Positions 8,807 through 17,740 of a stretch of DNA of 59,233 nucleotides are shown here, one piece after another (position 1 is the first letter of the stretch; the number at the start of each line of letters is the position of its first letter). Under the pieces are notes generated by a model that saw only the letters and a list, made by a program, of their open reading frames with translations, was not told the origin of the DNA and ran no database searches. The stretch spans positions 1 to 59,233 of the forward strand of contig JBBQSD010000022.1 in NCBI GenBank assembly GCA_038214135.1, in the 5' to 3' direction. The DNA is from JANLSE01 sp038214135. GTDB lineage: Bacteria > Chloroflexota > Chloroflexia > Chloroflexales > Roseiflexaceae. Position numbers and translations under genes: made by a program.

Positions 8807-10189
8807 ATGAACCCAACTATTCGACGTGTGCTGACACTCTTTGGCCTGGGGTTACTCGAACTGACGCCCCCAGCCCTGCTGTTGACACTCTGGGGTGCGC
8901 CGGGTGCATGGGCCGCGCTGGCTTTCGCCGTGTTCGGTGCCTGCGCCGCCGATGCGCTGATCCAGCGTTTTGCCCCACTGCCCTGGCAACGCCCTGCAAT
9001 TGCGCTGGCCGCGCTGCCCCTGGCACTCAGCGTTGTTGCGGCGATAGCCATTGGCGGCGATGTTGTGACAGCGTTGTTTGATCTCGATAGCCCGCAGAGC
9101 CTGCTATGCTATGCCGGGTTGCTGGCTGGGTTATATGCCGTGTGGCGTGGAACGCGCCTGCTTCTATATGAGCAGATCGGGCTGCGCGAAATATTTGCCC
9201 GTGTAATGGGTACCTCGCTGCTTGTGTTATTGCTGGCTCATGCGGACAATAGCGCTCTTTTGGCTACCGCCACGAGTGAAATTCTGCTGGGCTTTGCTAT
9301 TGGCCTGGGAACGGTTGCGCTGGCCCGCGCTGCCGAGCCGGGCGAAACGGCATTGCGAGCAGCAGGATGGCGTGGTGCAATGCCAACGATTGCAGCGATT
9401 GGGATAGTACTGCTGGCCGGGCTCGCGCTGGTCGCTCTGCTAAACAATGAAGCTCGTGGCATTGTGGAGGGCATCGTCAATGTGCTGGTGTTCCTCCTAG
9501 CAGCGCTCATCCTGCCAATCGCCTTCATCTTTCTGCCGATCATCGAATGGCTGCTGCGCGCCATCCATGCCCCTGATCTAATGAAAGCACTGCAGGATTT
9601 TACTCGCGGGCTCGAACAGCGCCAGCTTCAGGATAGCCCTTTCACGCAACTCGCGCAATCCTGGCCATGGGCCGGCCCCTTGTTCGAATGGATTGGGCGG
9701 CTCATGCCAGTACTTACCCTGCTAATACTGATTTGGCTGGTGGCACGCCGCCGCGCTGCTACCGCGGCATCAACCGATGAGGAACGGGTATCATTGTTCA
9801 GTTGGAATGGCCTGATCGCTGATCTTGCCGATCTGCTGGCGCGGCTACGGCAGCAGGCTCCTGAGGGTGGGTTACTCGCAGCTCTGGCCCGCCTGCGCGC
9901 CGATGACCCCGATAGCCGTATTCGGCGGAGCTATATACGCATGCTGCTGATTGCCGAAAGCCTCCAACAACCGCGCGCCGAACCCCAAACTCCCCACGAA
10001 TACCTTCCAACTGCACAGGCCACCATACCAACGGTACCACAGGCGCTCAATGCACTAACAGTAGCATACGAACAGGCGCGCTACTCGCCTGGAAGTGCTT
10101 CCGCTGAAGACGCAACGGCTGCCGAACAGGCCTGGAATGAAATCGAGCGCGGCGCATCTCAACGGGCAGATCTGGGTAATACAGGTTAG
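8807..10189 (+). CDS. polytopic membrane protein with C-terminal DUF4129 domain
   Basis: A 460-residue protein with eight or more predicted membrane helices (residues 8-290). A cytoplasmic or periplasmic tail follows, in which IRRSYIRMLLIAE and the helical segment up to the end match DUF4129. That domain is usually the C-terminus of transglutaminase-like membrane proteins partnered with DUF58. The transglutaminase core is absent, so the complex is atypical. I placed the start at ATG 8807, after the DUF58 stop; an upstream in-frame start would overlap that gene by over 100 bp. Confidence 0.7.
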   Translation: MNPTIRRVLTLFGLGLLELTPPALLLTLWGAPGAWAALAFAVFGACAADALIQRFAPLPWQRPAIALAALPLALSVVAAIAIGGDVVTALFDLDSPQSLLCYAGLLAGLYAVWRGTRLLLYEQIGLREIFARVMGTSLLVLLLAHADNSALLATATSEILLGFAIGLGTVALARAAEPGETALRAAGWRGAMPTIAAIGIVLLAGLALVALLNNEARGIVEGIVNVLVFLLAALILPIAFIFLPIIEWLLRAIHAPDLMKALQDFTRGLEQRQLQDSPFTQLAQSWPWAGPLFEWIGRLMPVLTLLILIWLVARRRAATAASTDEERVSLFSWNGLIADLADLLARLRQQAPEGGLLAALARLRADDPDSRIRRSYIRMLLIAESLQQPRAEPQTPHEYLPTAQATIPTVPQALNALTVAYEQARYSPGSASAEDATAAEQAWNEIERGASQRADLGNTG

Positions 10190-10222
10190 ATGATGGCACC
10201 TGACGACGTAGGTGCGGTTGTG

Positions 10223-10275
10223 GATTGCGCAAGCCATGCTTGCGCAGCGGCAGCATGGCTGCCGCACTCCATACA
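10223..10275. repeat. paired palindromes (TGCGCAAGC and GCGGCAGC)
   Basis: Two hairpins side by side: TTGCGCAAGC/GCTTGCGCA, then GCGGCAGC/GCTGCCGC. The same pair, in reverse order, is at 18807-18846. They lie in the convergent gap between the DUF4129 gene and ssb. Confidence 0.7.
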
Positions 10276-10346
10276 GGCAGATGAATGCTCGCCAATGTAG
10301 ATAGAAAAGTTCGTTAGCCTACGGTCACAAATAACTTGCGATCCAC

Positions 10347-10385
10347 AAAAAATCGGTGGCCTGGCGAATAATCGCCAAGCCACCA
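10347..10385 (-). terminator. intrinsic terminator of ssb
   Basis: Read on the minus strand, a GC-rich stem GGTGGCTTGGCGA / TCGCCAGGCCACC with a 4-nt loop is followed by GATTTTTT. It lies about 100 bp past the ssb stop codon. Stem plus T-tract is the classic rho-independent form. Confidence 0.85.
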
Positions 10386-10440
10386 GGACTAAATCTCAAC
10401 TCCTACGTTAGGCATCGCATACAGCTGCGCCACACACACG

Positions 10441-10485
10441 TTGAGATATCGGCTATCGGTTATAGGTCTATCGGCTATTCCTACG
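10441..10485. repeat. short TATCGGC/TATCGGT heptanucleotide run
   Basis: The sequence runs TATCGGC, TATCGGT, TATAGGT, then CTATCGGCTAT just after the ssb stop. A similar ATCGATTATCGACTAT string lies near 12446. This is one of three heptamer families in the window. Confidence 0.5.
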
Positions 10486-11049
10486 CTAGAACGGCAGATC
10501 CTCATCACCCTCAATCGCCTGTGGCAGATTGCGCGGAGCGGGGCGGCCCGTAGCGGCTGGCCTGCTTGGCGCACCACCATTGTCACGCGGGGCCGCTGCG
10601 CTTGGTGCTGGTGCAGTAGCTGGGCGGCGTGCCGTTGTGGATGCCATCGGTGGCGGGGCTGGTTCCTCATCCGGGGCAGGAGCCTCGAATTCGCTACCAG
10701 CCGGACGATCACCACGCGAGGATAGAATGATCATATCCTGTGCGATCACTTCCGTCTTATAGCGCTTCTCGCCAGATGTCTTATCGTCCCAGCTGCGCGT
10801 CTGCAATCGCCCCTCAATATAAACACGTGTGCCCTTTGTGAGGTACTGATTGCAAATTTCTGCAAGCTTATCCCACGAAACAACCGAAAACCATTCGGTG
10901 TCATCGTGCTGCGTGCCATCGGCAGATTTCCATGTGCGCCCAGATGCGACTCGGAATGTCGTCACGGCGCTGCCCTGTGGGGTGTAGCGCATCTCTGGAT
11001 CCGCGCCGAGATGTCCCGTCAGCATGACCTTGTTCAGATCCTTGGCCAT
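10486..11049 (-). CDS. ssb: single-stranded DNA-binding protein
   Basis: A 187-residue SSB. The OB-fold occupies about residues 1-108 (LNKVMLTGHLGADPEMRYTP, then WFSVVSWDKLAEICNQYLTKG). A Pro/Ala-rich linker follows, and the acidic tip DEDLPF recruits partner proteins. ATG 11049 is preceded by GGAGGG. The gene has its own strong promoter (11132-11160) and an intrinsic terminator (10347-10385), so it is monocistronic. It is divergent from the rRNA methyltransferase gene. Confidence 0.97.
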   Translation of the reverse strand: MAKDLNKVMLTGHLGADPEMRYTPQGSAVTTFRVASGRTWKSADGTQHDDTEWFSVVSWDKLAEICNQYLTKGTRVYIEGRLQTRSWDDKTSGEKRYKTEVIAQDMIILSSRGDRPAGSEFEAPAPDEEPAPPPMASTTARRPATAPAPSAAAPRDNGGAPSRPAATGRPAPRNLPQAIEGDEDLPF

Positions 11050-11131
11050 TGTGTCCCTCCTCGTATGCTCATGTACATAATCGTCCCTGGCCGATATTAC
11101 ACTGTTCTTGCCAGGTGAATGTATGAAAAAA

Positions 11132-11160
11132 ATTGTAGCATATTTGTTCCAACATGTCAA
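11132..11160 (-). promoter_or_regulatory. sigma70-type promoter of ssb
   Basis: On the minus strand TTGACA (11155-11160), a 17-bp spacer and TACAAT (11132-11137). The predicted transcript starts about 75 nt before the ssb ATG. Confidence 0.85.
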
Positions 11161-11173
11161 GATCGAGTATGAT
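11144..11173 (+). promoter_or_regulatory. candidate promoter of the RlmI-like gene, possibly leaderless
   Basis: TTGTTC (11144-11149), 18-bp spacer, TATGAT (11168-11173). The expected start point coincides with ATG 11180, so the mRNA would be leaderless. It overlaps the divergent ssb promoter. Confidence 0.45.
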
Positions 11174-11179
11174 AGCGCC

Positions 11180-12409
11180 ATGGAAAAACTACCCGAAATT
11201 CAACTGCCAGCGACGCTGCGCGAACGCCTGGCCCAGGGCCATCCGTGGGTCTATCGCAGCCATGTTGACCCTAATCTTGCCCTGCCAACAGGTGCCTGGG
11301 TGCGCGTGCGCTGTGGTTCCTGGAGCGGTTATGCGCTCTGGGATGCCGCTGGCCCAATTGCGCTACGGATCTTCTCGGAACGGCAGGCCCCTAATCTGAA
11401 TTGGCTCGATGACCAGATCCGCATGGCCTGGGATCTGCGCGAACCATTGCGTGCCGCTGGTTGCACGGCCTACCGCTGGCTGTTCGGTGAGGGCGATGGC
11501 CTGCCAGGCCTAACCGTTGATCGCTATGGCAGCTATGCCGTGGCCCAGGCCTACAGCGCCGCCACCGAAACACTCCTGCCGCAACTGGCCCAGGCATTAC
11601 ACGAATGCGATCCGGCGCTGCGTGGCGTTCTGGCGCGCTGGCGTGGTGATGGTGATGAAGAAACCCCTGACGAGAATGCGGCGCAGGTTTCAGGATTGGC
11701 AGGCCCGCATACTCGGCGAGTTTCGCTGCTGTGGGGTGAGGAACCGCCAATCGATCTGACGGTCATTGAACATGGGCTGCGGTTTCAGGCCGATCTACGG
11801 CTTGGGCAGAAGACGGGCTTATTTCTCGATCAGCGCGAGAATCGCCGTACCGTCGAGCGCCTCAGCTCCGGTCGTTCGGTATTGAACTGTTTTGCCTACA
11901 CCGGTGGATTCTCGCTGTATGCCCTACGTGGCGGAGCGCACGAGGTAGTCAGTGTCGATATCGGCAAGGGCTTGGCCGAAGCGGCCGCAACCAATATTGC
12001 GTTGAGCAAACTCGATCCAACTCGCCACGAATTCGTAACTGGCGATTGTTTTGATCTGCTGGCGCGCTATGCCGAACAGAACCGCCGCTTCGATATTGTG
12101 ATTCTTGATCCGCCCAGCTTTGCGAAGAGCAAACAGAACCGCTATGCCGCGTTACGAGCCTACACACGCCTGAATGCACTTGGCCTGCGCTGCGTAACCC
12201 CAGGTGGCTTGCTGGTGAGTTCCAGCTGTACCAGCCAGGTTAGCCAGGAGGCATTCCGCGAGGTACTGGCAGTTGCGGCAGCGTCAGTTGGGCAGCGGCT
12301 TCAGATCATTCACGAGGCTGGCCAGCCGCTCGATCATCCGGTTCCAGCACAGTTCCCCGAAGGGCGCTACCTGAAATTTGTCGTCACCCGCGTTTCTGCG
12401 GTACATTAG
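11180..12409 (+). CDS. class I SAM-dependent rRNA methyltransferase (RlmI/RlmK-like)
   Basis: A 409-residue protein of the 23S rRNA m5C methyltransferase (RlmI) type. An N-terminal PUA domain (GHPWVYRSHVD) is followed by a Rossmann methyltransferase domain: FLDQRENR, then VLNCFAYTGGFSLYALRGGA (SAM motif I) and the catalytic loop ILDPPSFAKSK. I favour ATG 11180 because the PUA similarity begins there. An ATG at 11123 has an AGGTGA site but would place the N-terminus inside the ssb promoter. Known members methylate a cytosine of 23S rRNA; the exact target here is unproven. Confidence 0.85.
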   Translation: MEKLPEIQLPATLRERLAQGHPWVYRSHVDPNLALPTGAWVRVRCGSWSGYALWDAAGPIALRIFSERQAPNLNWLDDQIRMAWDLREPLRAAGCTAYRWLFGEGDGLPGLTVDRYGSYAVAQAYSAATETLLPQLAQALHECDPALRGVLARWRGDGDEETPDENAAQVSGLAGPHTRRVSLLWGEEPPIDLTVIEHGLRFQADLRLGQKTGLFLDQRENRRTVERLSSGRSVLNCFAYTGGFSLYALRGGAHEVVSVDIGKGLAEAAATNIALSKLDPTRHEFVTGDCFDLLARYAEQNRRFDIVILDPPSFAKSKQNRYAALRAYTRLNALGLRCVTPGGLLVSSSCTSQVSQEAFREVLAVAAASVGQRLQIIHEAGQPLDHPVPAQFPEGRYLKFVVTRVSAVH

Positions 12410-12413
12410 CTTG

Positions 12414-12433
12414 CCGCAGGCTTCAGCCTGCGG
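12414..12433. repeat. perfect palindrome CCGCAGGCT/AGCCTGCGG
   Basis: Arms of 9 bp around a 2-nt centre, directly after the methyltransferase stop. It is a member of the family also at 18536-18555 and, imperfectly, at 4089-4108 and 18577-18596. Confidence 0.75.
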
Positions 12434-12482
12434 ATAGAAGGGCATCTATCGATTATCGACTATGTTCAACTAGGAGACATTG

Positions 12483-13547
12483 ATGTCGCTATTATCACCT
12501 ACATTGACTGCTGAAGCCGCGCTGGCTGAGCGTTTTGATCTGATTGGCCGCCAGTTGCACCTGCGTGCCGAAACGCCCACTGCCTGCCTAGCCTGGCAAC
12601 ACGAACTGCGTAGCCGCCTACGGGCGATGACGGGGATTGATACGATGCAGTATTGTGCGCTCGATCCCGAGCTTGATCCACCTATTGCTCTGGATGGCTA
12701 TACCCGCCAGCGCCTAACGATTGCGGTTGAACCAGGGATGCGGATGTCGCTGTATCTGCTGCGGCCAGCCGATCTGCGCGATGGGGAGCGGCGCGCAGCA
12801 ATTATTGCACCACATGGGCATGGCGGTGGTGGCAAAGAATCAGTTGCTGGCCGCGACGATATTGCCTATATCGCACCATCGATAACCCGCTACAACTATG
12901 ACTATGGTGTTGAGTTTGCGCGAGCTGGCTTCATTGTGTTCTGCCCGGATGCGCGTGGCTTTGGCGAGCGTCGCGAGCAATCGATGCAGGAAGATCCCGA
13001 TCTGCTTGGAGGCTCGTGCCGAGTGATCAACAACATGGCCATGCCGCTTGGCCAAACGATCACTGGAATGTGGGCCTGGGATCTCATGCGGCTGATCGAT
13101 TATATCGAAACCCGCGCTGATTGTGATGCAGCACGGATCGGCTGTGCTGGCCTTTCTGGTGGCGGCTTACAGACGCTATGGTTGGCTGCGCTGGACGAAC
13201 GCATTCGTTGTGCGATTATCAGCGGCTACTTCTATGGCTATAAAGATTCACTCCTGCATATGAACCAGAATTGTAGCTGTAATTATGTGCCGGGCCTCTG
13301 GCAACTGGCTGATATTGGTGATATTGCCGCCCTCATCGCCCCGCGCCCGCTGCTGATCGAAAGCGGCAGCCGCGATCCATTAAATGGCGCTCGTGGCCTA
13401 GAGAATGTTCGCGAGCAGATAGCAATAACAACGCCCGCTTACCGATTACTAGGTACCGAGGATGCATTTGCGCATAGCGTTTTTGATGGCGAACATCGTT
13501 GGGATGGTGCCGATGCAATTCCCTGGTTGCAGCGTTGGTTGGGGTAG
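12483..13547 (+). CDS. alpha/beta hydrolase, acetyl-xylan-esterase/dienelactone-hydrolase-like
   Basis: A 354-residue esterase. The nucleophile is in GLSGGG (near residue 221). The aspartate is likely in ESGSRDPLNG, and the histidine in FDGEHRWDG close to the C-terminus. GRGFGE-type and HGHGGGGKES loops match the Abhydrolase_7/AXE1 group. No signal peptide. ATG 12483 follows TAGGAGA. It stands alone between the RlmI-like gene and a convergent hom. The substrate is unknown; small acylated sugars are a fair guess. Confidence 0.7.
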   Translation: MSLLSPTLTAEAALAERFDLIGRQLHLRAETPTACLAWQHELRSRLRAMTGIDTMQYCALDPELDPPIALDGYTRQRLTIAVEPGMRMSLYLLRPADLRDGERRAAIIAPHGHGGGGKESVAGRDDIAYIAPSITRYNYDYGVEFARAGFIVFCPDARGFGERREQSMQEDPDLLGGSCRVINNMAMPLGQTITGMWAWDLMRLIDYIETRADCDAARIGCAGLSGGGLQTLWLAALDERIRCAIISGYFYGYKDSLLHMNQNCSCNYVPGLWQLADIGDIAALIAPRPLLIESGSRDPLNGARGLENVREQIAITTPAYRLLGTEDAFAHSVFDGEHRWDGADAIPWLQRWLG

Positions 13548-13555
13548 AACATAGC

Positions 13556-13672
13556 TATCAGCTTTCAGGCATCAGCTTTCAGTTCACACTGAGCATTCGC
13601 CGTTTCGGCAATGAAAGCCGTGAGACACTCTGTGTGACACTGACAAAGCTGACAGCTGACGGCTGATGGCTC
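13556..13672. repeat. AGCTGAC-type heptanucleotide repeats
   Basis: The convergent gap holds ATCAGCTTTCAGGC, ATCAGCTTTCAG and, near 13650, AGCTGAC, AGCTGAC, GGCTGAT, GGCT units. A short related string is at 7555-7577. This is a second heptamer family besides TGACTCC. Confidence 0.55.
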
Positions 13673-14696
13673 AAATAGGAATTGCCGAAATATCGCTCAA
13701 CAATGCAAAACCGGTTGCGTTACCACCTGCGCCTGGGCCAACCAGGGTGACTTCGCCAAGCCATTCGACCGAAACAGTCAGTGCATTCATGGCACCCGCA
13801 ACGCCTGCCAATGGATGGCTAACGGCCAGGCGAGTTGGTTGAACACTGGCCCGTACGTGTTGATCATCACGCCAGACACGGGCGATCAGCTTCCAGCGCT
13901 CGCCCGCCGCTGCCGCCGCCGCAACCATATCGCCGGTGATGCCAGTGATGCCAGTTCGTTCCACATCGGCGGGAGTGAGTGTAGCACCCATCAGAACATT
14001 CGCCAGAATCACGGCTTTACCAGCAGCATCGTGACCATCCACATCGCCACTTGGGTCGGCTTCTGCATACCCAAGCCGTTGCGCCTCGGCCAGCACATCG
14101 GCATACTCACGGCCCTGCTCCATTTCCGTCAGAATATAGTTGGTTGTCCCATTCACGATGCCACGCAATTCATGGATCTCGCCAGCCGCCAGATCGCTCC
14201 AACATAATCGCAATCCGGGTGTGCCCGACATCACGGTTCCCTCGAAGCCAAAGGTAACACCAGCGGCTTTGGCAATATCGCGGAGTTCGGCAAAATGGAG
14301 CGCAACCGGCCCCTTGTTGGCTGTCACCACATGCATCCCACGGGCGAAGGCCGCCCGAATTAGACTCGTCGCTGGCTCAGCAGTCGTCAGGTCGGTCGGA
14401 CTAACCTCAACCAGCACATTGGCATCTGCCTGTGCAACCATTGCTGCCGCATCCCAATCGGTTACTGATGGATGGCTGTTGAAATCGCCATGAGCCGAGA
14501 TCGTTTGCAGTAATACAGCCGGATCGAGCCCATCTGAATGATAAACAGCCCCACGGCTGCGGGTACAGACAGAAACAATCTGTAGATCGATATTGCGAAC
14601 TTCGCGTAGCCAGGTGCCACGCTCACTCAGGATACGAGCCAGGCCCTGCCCAGCCGCTCCAAAGCCGATCAATGCCAGGCGATAGGTCGTGGGCAT
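13671..14696 (-). CDS. hom: homoserine dehydrogenase
   Basis: A 341-residue enzyme converting aspartate semialdehyde to homoserine, in threonine and methionine synthesis. The NAD(P) motif is GFGAAGQG near residue 12. VTANKGPVA, GTTNYILTEM and AEADPSGDVDGHDAAGK are the homoserine dehydrogenase signatures. There is no C-terminal ACT domain, so it is the short, probably feedback-insensitive form. ATG 14696 is preceded by AGGAG. It is alone on the minus strand. Confidence 0.93.
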   Translation of the reverse strand: MPTTYRLALIGFGAAGQGLARILSERGTWLREVRNIDLQIVSVCTRSRGAVYHSDGLDPAVLLQTISAHGDFNSHPSVTDWDAAAMVAQADANVLVEVSPTDLTTAEPATSLIRAAFARGMHVVTANKGPVALHFAELRDIAKAAGVTFGFEGTVMSGTPGLRLCWSDLAAGEIHELRGIVNGTTNYILTEMEQGREYADVLAEAQRLGYAEADPSGDVDGHDAAGKAVILANVLMGATLTPADVERTGITGITGDMVAAAAAAGERWKLIARVWRDDQHVRASVQPTRLAVSHPLAGVAGAMNALTVSVEWLGEVTLVGPGAGGNATGFALLSDISAIPI

Positions 14697-14884
14697 AATA
14701 CTCCTCTTGGCGGAGTTGAACCGCCCTGCATGTGTGTCATAGTAGCCGCATTATATAGGAGAAATCAGCTATACCCTGGTATACTTAGTCCAATAGAAAG
14801 GACAAGTACACATTGAACAGTATGCTGCTTGTTCGTCCCTCTGGTGCTGAACAAAAGAACATGAGTCTGACGTTACGTTATTCT

Positions 14885-14893
14885 TGCTATAAT
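14885..14893 (+). promoter_or_regulatory. extended -10 promoter of the GNAT gene
   Basis: TG-C-TATAAT: a perfect -10 (14888-14893) with an upstream TG. The -35 region is poor. It lies 26 bp before the GNAT start codon. Confidence 0.6.
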
Positions 14894-14919
14894 ATTGCCA
14901 TACCTGTTAGGACGTGTAC

Positions 14920-15483
14920 ATGATCACCGAAACACCGCACCCATTCCCATTTGGCTATGGGCGCACAACGATAACATCAAAGCGGGATCGCGAAATAACT
15001 ATTCGCCATATTCGCCCAGATGATGATGCGCTGCTTGTTGATCTGTTTCATCATCTTTCCGAACAAACCCGTCGCTTGCGCTTCTTTTCACCACTACCAG
15101 CTCTACCGGACAAGATCATCTGGCGCGAAGCCAAGCGCCTGGCCGATATTGATCCAGTGCATGCCGCTGCCCTGGTCGCAACAATTACGGAGAATAGTAA
15201 CGAACAGGCTGTTGGCGTGGCCCGTCTGGTCATTGATCCGCAGGATAAATCGACAGCCGAACCAGCGATTGTTCTTCGCGATGATTACCAGGGCGAGGGG
15301 ATTGGTTCCGTATTATTCGATATCCTGGTGCAGGTGGCGATGGTTCGTGGGCTAAAAAAACTACGGGCACTCTCACTCCATGAGAATGCCGCAGTCAATC
15401 ATCTTATTCACAAACTGGGATTACCCGTCGAAACCCATACAAGCCGTGGCGAGACGACATCAGTGATCAGCTTGAGTGACTAA
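14920..15483 (+). CDS. GNAT-family N-acetyltransferase
   Basis: A 187-residue GNAT protein. ITIRHIRPDDD opens the fold. The acetyl-CoA loop is DDYQGEGIGSVL, corresponding to Q/R-x-x-G-x-G/A. The LSEQTRRLRFF segment is typical of the catalytic domain of Pat-like protein lysine acetyltransferases, but no ATP-grasp or cyclic-nucleotide domain is fused. ATG 14920 has AGGA 8 nt upstream. The target is unknown. Confidence 0.8.
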   Translation: MITETPHPFPFGYGRTTITSKRDREITIRHIRPDDDALLVDLFHHLSEQTRRLRFFSPLPALPDKIIWREAKRLADIDPVHAAALVATITENSNEQAVGVARLVIDPQDKSTAEPAIVLRDDYQGEGIGSVLFDILVQVAMVRGLKKLRALSLHENAAVNHLIHKLGLPVETHTSRGETTSVISLSD

Positions 15484-15539
15484 TACTCATCCCAAGATGA
15501 AATTTGCATGGCTCGCTCGCCATACGCCTGACGGAGTAC

Positions 15540-15559
15540 GGACGCGATATATCGCGTCC
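15540..15559. repeat. perfect 20-bp palindrome
   Basis: GGACGCGATATATCGCGTCC. It is of the same family as the GGGCGCGATATATCGCGCCC copies at 18739-18758 and 21929-21948. Confidence 0.8.
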
Positions 15560-15591
15560 CTGCGGGTTGCCTTGGGTGATTAGTTTAGTAC

Positions 15592-16440
15592 TCACGCATT
15601 CCGTGCTGCCGCAACAAAACGCCGAATCCGCTCAAGATCAACGGGATTCTCGCACACACCGCCCTCTTTGATGCTCGAACCCACAATCACGCCATCCGCA
15701 ATGCCCATGAATGCAGCAATATTCTGTTCATCCGCTCCGCTCCCGATCAGGAGTGGCCGATCACCGGAAAGCGCCTTGGCCTCACGAACCTTGCCAAGAT
15801 CAGGGGCATTTCCAGTCATCCGCCCCGAAACGATCAGCGCATCCGCACCAAAAAAGCGCGTCCATTCAATATGAGTTGCCAGATCAATGCCAGGGAAGCG
15901 TACCGAATGCTTTTTATCGACATCGCAGATCAGCTTGACATGCTCGGCATGCAGTTCCTTGCGGCGGCGCATCAGATCAGCAGCACAGCCCTCATCCCAT
16001 TCGCCAGCATCCCACACACCAGCACCCGTGAACATGCAGACGCGAATAAAATCCGCTCCTGATGCAAGCGCAATGCCCAGCAATGTGACACCGCCATTGT
16101 GAACCAGATTGATCCCCATTGGCAGAGCGATCTCACGCTTGATCGCCGCAGCTACAACGGCATGAGCTGCAACACTTTCTGACTGAATATGTGGCCCGGC
16201 GCGAAACGGAACATCCCACATATTCTCGACGATCAGCCCATCGCAGCCACCCTCGGCAAGTAATTGGGCATCATAGAGCGCATGATCGATAATCGTTTGG
16301 ATACCATAGCCGGTATAGCCAGGGGCACCGGGCAAGGGCCAACAGTGAACCATGCCAATCACTGGCTTGGGGGTACGAAAAATATCCGCCAGATCCCTGA
16401 TCTGAAGTGAGTCCATTCGCGTTTTCCAGGGCGGGGTCAT
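15592..16440 (-). CDS. BtpA/SgcQ family protein
   Basis: A 282-residue TIM-barrel-like protein. PVIGMVHCWPLPGAPGY, GCDGLIVENMWDVPF and ALIVSGRMTGNAPDL are family marks. BtpA is needed for photosystem I accumulation in Synechocystis, but most relatives sit beside sugar kinases and are probably metabolic. Here a PfkB kinase precedes it in the same orientation, 125 bp away, favouring a sugar or nucleoside role. I chose ATG 16440, which has AAGGAG upstream. An upstream extension to 16515 lacks a ribosome site. Confidence 0.82.
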   Translation of the reverse strand: MTPPWKTRMDSLQIRDLADIFRTPKPVIGMVHCWPLPGAPGYTGYGIQTIIDHALYDAQLLAEGGCDGLIVENMWDVPFRAGPHIQSESVAAHAVVAAAIKREIALPMGINLVHNGGVTLLGIALASGADFIRVCMFTGAGVWDAGEWDEGCAADLMRRRKELHAEHVKLICDVDKKHSVRFPGIDLATHIEWTRFFGADALIVSGRMTGNAPDLGKVREAKALSGDRPLLIGSGADEQNIAAFMGIADGVIVGSSIKEGGVCENPVDLERIRRFVAAARNA

Positions 16441-16565
16441 CGTGGTATGCTCCTTATCAAATGGAAAAATGAATGTTGCGCCATTTTGTTCGCTTGTTCG
16501 CTTATTCGCTGGCAAAGCAACAAATGAACAAGCAGCGTATTGTCCACTGTTTACCTGTTCTTCTC

Positions 16566-17534
16566 TCAGCTCGCCAGTGCGAGTGGATTCTGATGACTCA
16601 CCAGAAATGCATCAATTGTAGCGCGATGCGGCAATGATTCTGCTGCGCCTGTATGGGTGGCAGCCAGCGCACCACAGACATTCCCATACATTGCACAGGC
16701 TTCGGGATCAGCACCATTGATCCAGCTCGAAAGAAATCCAGCAGCAAAGGCATCACCACAGCCGTTGGTATCCACAACCGATACAGTGAAGCCAGGCACA
16801 CACTGGACGCCACGGGTATCTGCGGTGATACAGCCATATGCGCCACACTTCCCTACAATCGTTTCCGGGCCAAGCCGATACAGTTCGGCTGCGTACTCAG
16901 AAAGTGTTTCGAGATCAGTTGGGCCGTGTGTTGTGCCCGTCGCAAGCAGTTGCAGTTCTGGTTCATTGGCGAAGAGTATCGTTAGCTTTGGCAGCAAGGC
17001 TAGTATATCCAAACGCTTGGAGCGTAGCAGCGGCAAACAAACATCAATTGATATGGGAATGCCACGAGAAACTGCAGCATCAATTAATACTAACGCACTC
17101 ACATGCTGTGGCCCTTCCAAGAGTGCATGGCCACCGAGATGAAGCCAGCTTATGCCATGCACTGGTATACTTGCATCAAGAACCGTGAGGTTGATATTCG
17201 CACCCCGAAATGCGAAAAAGGTTCGCTCGCCCTCGGGCGAGATAACAGCATAGCACAGCCCTGTCGCACCATGCGGTTCGATCTGAAGATAGCTGAGATC
17301 CACACCAGCAGCCCGAGCATTGCGTAGCGCAACCTCGGCAGCAGGATCAGAACCGACACGGGCCAGTAGCCGCGTTGGCACATTCAGGCGCGCTAGCGCA
17401 ACAGCCGTATTAGCAGCCGAACCACCACCACCCCAACTCAATGATGAAACAGGACTATCATCGCCCTTATGCGGGAAATGCGGGAGTGTGGCCGTGAGAT
17501 CGGCATTCGCATCACCAACAACGAGGATCGTCAT
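16566..17534 (-). CDS. PfkB-family carbohydrate kinase
   Basis: A 322-residue ribokinase-fold enzyme. GGGGSAANTAVALARL (residues 35-50) is the first PfkB signature. DTNGCGDAFAAGFL is the second, with the catalytic base Asp. The substrate cannot be read off; ribokinase, fructokinase or nucleoside kinase are possible. The gene is upstream of BtpA in a probable two-gene unit. ATG 17534 has only a weak ribosome site. Confidence 0.85.
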   Translation of the reverse strand: MTILVVGDANADLTATLPHFPHKGDDSPVSSLSWGGGGSAANTAVALARLNVPTRLLARVGSDPAAEVALRNARAAGVDLSYLQIEPHGATGLCYAVISPEGERTFFAFRGANINLTVLDASIPVHGISWLHLGGHALLEGPQHVSALVLIDAAVSRGIPISIDVCLPLLRSKRLDILALLPKLTILFANEPELQLLATGTTHGPTDLETLSEYAAELYRLGPETIVGKCGAYGCITADTRGVQCVPGFTVSVVDTNGCGDAFAAGFLSSWINGADPEACAMYGNVCGALAATHTGAAESLPHRATIDAFLVSHQNPLALAS

Positions 17535-17740
17535 ACACGTTGCTCATATACCGCTACCATGGTTTGTACTAAGGAAAGTAGTATAGCATATGCATACTAC
17601 ATAAAGCGTTATAGTGGTGTCACGTAACGTCTTGCATAGGTATTATAACCGTATTTGACATCGATCCCTTAATCGCATAGAGTACCCAAGGAACAGTACT
17701 AGTATGCGGCGGCCTCCCGCTGTTTTGGGTTGTGTACGTT

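Noticed and set aside
15592..16440. photosystem biogenesis role for the BtpA homologue
   Set aside because: It pairs with a PfkB kinase outside the photosynthesis cluster, and most of this family is metabolic.
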